Shown here: piece by piece, positions 44,729-47,453 of the stretch
Layout of the letters: each line of letters opens with the position of its first letter
Position numbering within the stretch: the first letter of the stretch is position 1
Assembly: GCA_028714875.1 (NCBI GenBank)
Contig: JAQTLN010000028.1
Coordinates: 1-47,453 of the forward strand
Source of the DNA: Gallionellaceae bacterium
Lineage (GTDB): Bacteria; Pseudomonadota; Gammaproteobacteria; Burkholderiales; Thiobacillaceae
Direction of reading: 5' to 3'
Length of the DNA stretch: 47,453 nt
Made by a program: the position numbers and the translations under genes
The notes under the pieces: model-generated
Told to the model about the DNA's origin: nothing
The model's database searches: none
Seen by the model: the letters and a program-made list of their open reading frames with translations, nothing else

Positions 44729-47322
44729 GACTGGATATGGCCATGAGTGGGGCCAAGATCGGCGCCAATGACAAGGTCAAGTTCAAGGTCGGGCTGGCCC
44801 TGGTCGCGCTCTGCGCCGCGCTCCTGGCGGGCTTGTTGCTGCCCGCCGTGATGGGGGGAGTCGAGCGGCTGGAGTTGCTGCGTGCCCGCCTGGAACGGCT
44901 GCAAGTGGCCCAGAGCCGTTTCCGTGAACTGGTCATCGGCCTGCGTCATGGCATCACCAACAATTACGACGAGGGCAACGACTGGATGGCCCGCATCCAG
45001 CGGGAACGCGCCGGGCTGGCCAGCGAGGTGGCGAATGACATCGCCCTGCATCGGCGCTGGCTGCCCTACTACCAGTTGGTGCGGGGACAGGACGCGCTGT
45101 GGAACGACTTCAAACGGCGCAATGCCCTGGTGCGCAATTCCCTGCGTTATTTCCAGAGCGACGCGATTCTGTTCGCACAAGCCTTGCCCAATACAACCGC
45201 CGCCGATGGCGCGCTGCACCACGAGTTGATGGCGCTCAACAATGTCCTGTTCATGCAGGGGCTGGGCGAGGGCGGGCAGAGGGTCACCGAGGCGAGGGGG
45301 GAGGTAGGCGATATGCTGGCCCGCATGCGAGCCCTGGCCGCCAGGCTGCCCACGGCGCAGCGCGCGGAGTTTGCGCGCCTCGCGCGCCACGCCGAGATCA
45401 TCAGTCATAACGGCCCCATCCTGGCCTCCGATGTGCGCGGCCTGATTCACGGCTCCGGACGCGCCGTGTTGACGCAACTGGAGGAGGCCAACCATGCCCG
45501 GTTGGTCGAGGAGCAGACCACGGCGGGACGTTATCGGGCCGGATTGTTGCTCAGCGTGGTGATCCTGCTGTTGGCGCTGGCTGTGCTGGCCATGCGCTAC
45601 CTGGACAGCCTGCGCCAGAGCGCCAGGGAACTACGCCTGGCCGGCACCGTGTTCGACAGCAGCCAGCAGGGCATCATCGTCACGGATGCCCAAGGGAGCA
45701 TCGTGCGGGTCAACCCCGCTTATTGCCAAATGACCGGCTATCAGGAACACGAGTTGCTCGGCCACAACCCGCGCCTGATCAAATCCGGTCTGCAGGATTC
45801 AGCGTTTTACCGGTCCATGTGGGCCAGACTGAACGAAGCCGGCCGCTGGCAGGGGGAATTGAAAAATCGGCGCAAGAATGGCGAACTCTATGTGCAATGG
45901 ATCAATATCGACGCGATCAGCAGTGAACAGGGCGAGAAGCTGTTCGTGGGCATCGCCTCGGATATATCGGAACTGGTCAGCACCCGCGAGCGGCTCGCCA
46001 GCCTCGCCTATTACGACACCCTGACAGGCTTACCCAACCGGGTGTTGTTCCAGGATCGACTACTGCATTCCATCAGCCAATGCCGGCGTGAAAAAACCAA
46101 CCTGGCCCTGATCCTGGTCGATCTCGACAACTTCAAGGCCGTCAACGACACCCTCGGCCACGCGGCGGGTGACGAAATGCTCAAGGATGTGGCCAAGCGC
46201 CTGCAAGCCTGCGTGCGCGAATCGGACACGGTGGCGCGTCTGGGCGGCGATGAATTCGCGCTGATCCTGATGGATGCCAAAGGGCCGGTGGAAATGGCGC
46301 GGAGCGCCGGCGAGATCGTCCTGGCGCTGGGCGCGTCCTATCAGCCCATGGGCTTCGATGTAGCCGGCGGCGCCAGCCTGGGGGTCACCTTCTATCCCGA
46401 CGACGGGGAAACCCTGGAAGAACTGCTCAAACACGCCGATGTGGCGATGTATCGCGCCAAGGACCTTGGTCGCAACAACTACCAGTTCTTTACCGCTGAC
46501 ATGGCCGCCGGCGTGGCCGAAACCATGCTCATCGAATCCAACTTGCGCCATGCCCTGGACGCTGGCGAACTCTCCATGCATTACCAGCCGCAACTGAGCG
46601 CGGAGGGCCGCGTGGTGGGGGCCGAGGCGCTGATGCGCTGGAATTCGGCGGAACTGGGGCAAGTGCCGCCCATGCGCTTCATTCCAGTGGCGGAAAAAAG
46701 CGGCCTCATCGCGGCCCTGGGCGATTTCGCCTTGTGTGAGGCCAGCCGCCAGTGCGCGGCCTGGCGCCTGTCGATCGACCCCGACTTCCGCATCGCGGTC
46801 AACCTCTCCGCCGCGCAATTCCGCAATGAAAAGCTCACCGAAAAGGTGGCCGGCGCCCTGGAAAAATTCGCGCTACCCGGTTCCGCCCTGGAACTGGAAA
46901 TTACCGAATCGGTGGTGATGGAAGACGTCGCGCGCGGCCAGGCCGTGCTGAAAAGCCTGAAAGATCAAGGTTGCCGCCTCGCCATCGACGACTTCGGCAC
47001 TGGCTATTCCTCGCTGGCCTACCTCAGGCGCTTTCCGGTGGATGTGCTCAAGATCGACAAATCCTTCGTCGACGGCTTGGGCGCGGACCCCGACGACACC
47101 GCCGTCGCGCAGGCCATCATCGGCCTAGCGAAAAGCCTGCGTCTGGAAGTGGTGGCGGAAGGCGTGGAAACACGCGAGCAACTCAACTGCCTGATCCAGT
47201 TGGCCGGCGCGGAAGGTTTCCTCGCCCAAGGCTATTACTTCGCGAAACCCATGCCGGCGGCGGAGTTTGAACGGAAAGTGGCGGGAGGCTTTCTGTTGGC
47301 CAAGGCGGACGCCATGGCGTAG
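44725..47322 (+). CDS. Membrane PAS-GGDEF-EAL c-di-GMP enzyme
   Basis: An 865-aa bifunctional c-di-GMP protein. TM1 is about residues 19-43 and TM2 about 272-293, around a helical periplasmic sensor. A PAS domain covers about 305-425 (GIIVTDAQGSIVRVNPAYCQ). The GGDEF domain has an intact GGDEF at 507-511. The EAL domain has EAL at 634-636, with NLSAAQF, ELEITES, DDFGTGYSSL, DKSFVDG and EGVET all present. Both synthase and phosphodiesterase sites therefore look usable, and the sensor probably sets the balance. The start ATG overlaps the peroxidase stop (ATGA), so the two are co-translated. Confidence 0.94.
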   Translation: MRLDMAMSGAKIGANDKVKFKVGLALVALCAALLAGLLLPAVMGGVERLELLRARLERLQVAQSRFRELVIGLRHGITNNYDEGNDWMARIQRERAGLASEVANDIALHRRWLPYYQLVRGQDALWNDFKRRNALVRNSLRYFQSDAILFAQALPNTTAADGALHHELMALNNVLFMQGLGEGGQRVTEARGEVGDMLARMRALAARLPTAQRAEFARLARHAEIISHNGPILASDVRGLIHGSGRAVLTQLEEANHARLVEEQTTAGRYRAGLLLSVVILLLALAVLAMRYLDSLRQSARELRLAGTVFDSSQQGIIVTDAQGSIVRVNPAYCQMTGYQEHELLGHNPRLIKSGLQDSAFYRSMWARLNEAGRWQGELKNRRKNGELYVQWINIDAISSEQGEKLFVGIASDISELVSTRERLASLAYYDTLTGLPNRVLFQDRLLHSISQCRREKTNLALILVDLDNFKAVNDTLGHAAGDEMLKDVAKRLQACVRESDTVARLGGDEFALILMDAKGPVEMARSAGEIVLALGASYQPMGFDVAGGASLGVTFYPDDGETLEELLKHADVAMYRAKDLGRNNYQFFTADMAAGVAETMLIESNLRHALDAGELSMHYQPQLSAEGRVVGAEALMRWNSAELGQVPPMRFIPVAEKSGLIAALGDFALCEASRQCAAWRLSIDPDFRIAVNLSAAQFRNEKLTEKVAGALEKFALPGSALELEITESVVMEDVARGQAVLKSLKDQGCRLAIDDFGTGYSSLAYLRRFPVDVLKIDKSFVDGLGADPDDTAVAQAIIGLAKSLRLEVVAEGVETREQLNCLIQLAGAEGFLAQGYYFAKPMPAAEFERKVAGGFLLAKADAMA

Positions 47323-47453
47323 TAGGGTAAGCGTCCAACCCCACCATCTGTGCTGATCGAGAGGACCTGAGCAAGCTGGGTGCTTTATGGAGGCATCCGA
47401 GATGGCGAAGCGGCACGGGGCGGCATACTGGCAAGGGCATCTTGCGGCGTGGC

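Overview
The window is GC-rich, tightly packed DNA from a proteobacterium, most likely a betaproteobacterium. That assignment rests on family resemblance (RNase E next to a divergent rluC, then a Gph-like HAD phosphatase, a Rieske protein and an S49 peptidase) and on the style of the hybrid kinases; no rRNA is present to confirm it. I cannot name a genus.

Layout. (1) 1-2394: an accessory patch with an AbiE-type type IV toxin-antitoxin pair, a small convergent helix-turn-helix protein and two terminators. (2) 2395-9987: an RNA-metabolism and housekeeping block: rne (minus) divergent from rluC and a HAD phosphatase, then a Rieske protein, an S49 peptidase and a Rof-like Rho inhibitor. A minus-strand HTH+receiver regulator and a REP-like palindrome interrupt it. 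(3) 10018-16032: a small membrane protein divergent from a hybrid sensor kinase, serS, mltF and a tRNA-Ser(CGA). (4) 16033-17628: the scar of an integrative element at that tRNA, with an integrase N-terminus, the last third of a type I restriction HsdR, and a degenerate copy of the tRNA 3' end. (5) 17773-27047: an LMW protein tyrosine phosphatase, then a minus-strand signalling block: an HD-GYP response regulator, a PhnD-like periplasmic sensor, a membrane hybrid kinase, an H-NOX haem sensor and a soluble hybrid kinase. A divergent HtrA-type protease closes the region. (6) 27210-33855: a group 1e (Isp-type) [NiFe]-hydrogenase operon: maturation protease, HupH-like protein, small subunit, Isp1, Isp2, an unrecognised 147-aa protein, large subunit and a small Cys-rich protein. 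(7) 33874-43557: a complete nine-subunit V/A-type ATPase operon with a ParDE/RelBE-like toxin-antitoxin pair between the A and B subunits and palindromic repeats in most of its gaps. (8) 43703-47322: a di-haem cytochrome c peroxidase overlapping a PAS-GGDEF-EAL protein.

How it fits together. The hydrogenase would oxidise periplasmic H2 and pass electrons through Isp1/Isp2 to the quinone pool or a cytoplasmic acceptor. The adjacent rotary ATPase could use or rebuild the ion gradient. The signalling genes (NO or O2 via H-NOX, an anionic ligand via the PhnD-like protein, and c-di-GMP turnover by HD-GYP and GGDEF-EAL proteins) suggest lifestyle switching linked to respiratory conditions. The strongest leads are the H-NOX/kinase pair with a changed haem-propionate motif, the unknown protein inside the hydrogenase operon, the toxin-antitoxin insertion in the ATPase operon, and the insertion-like duplication around a palindrome between ntpI and ntpK.
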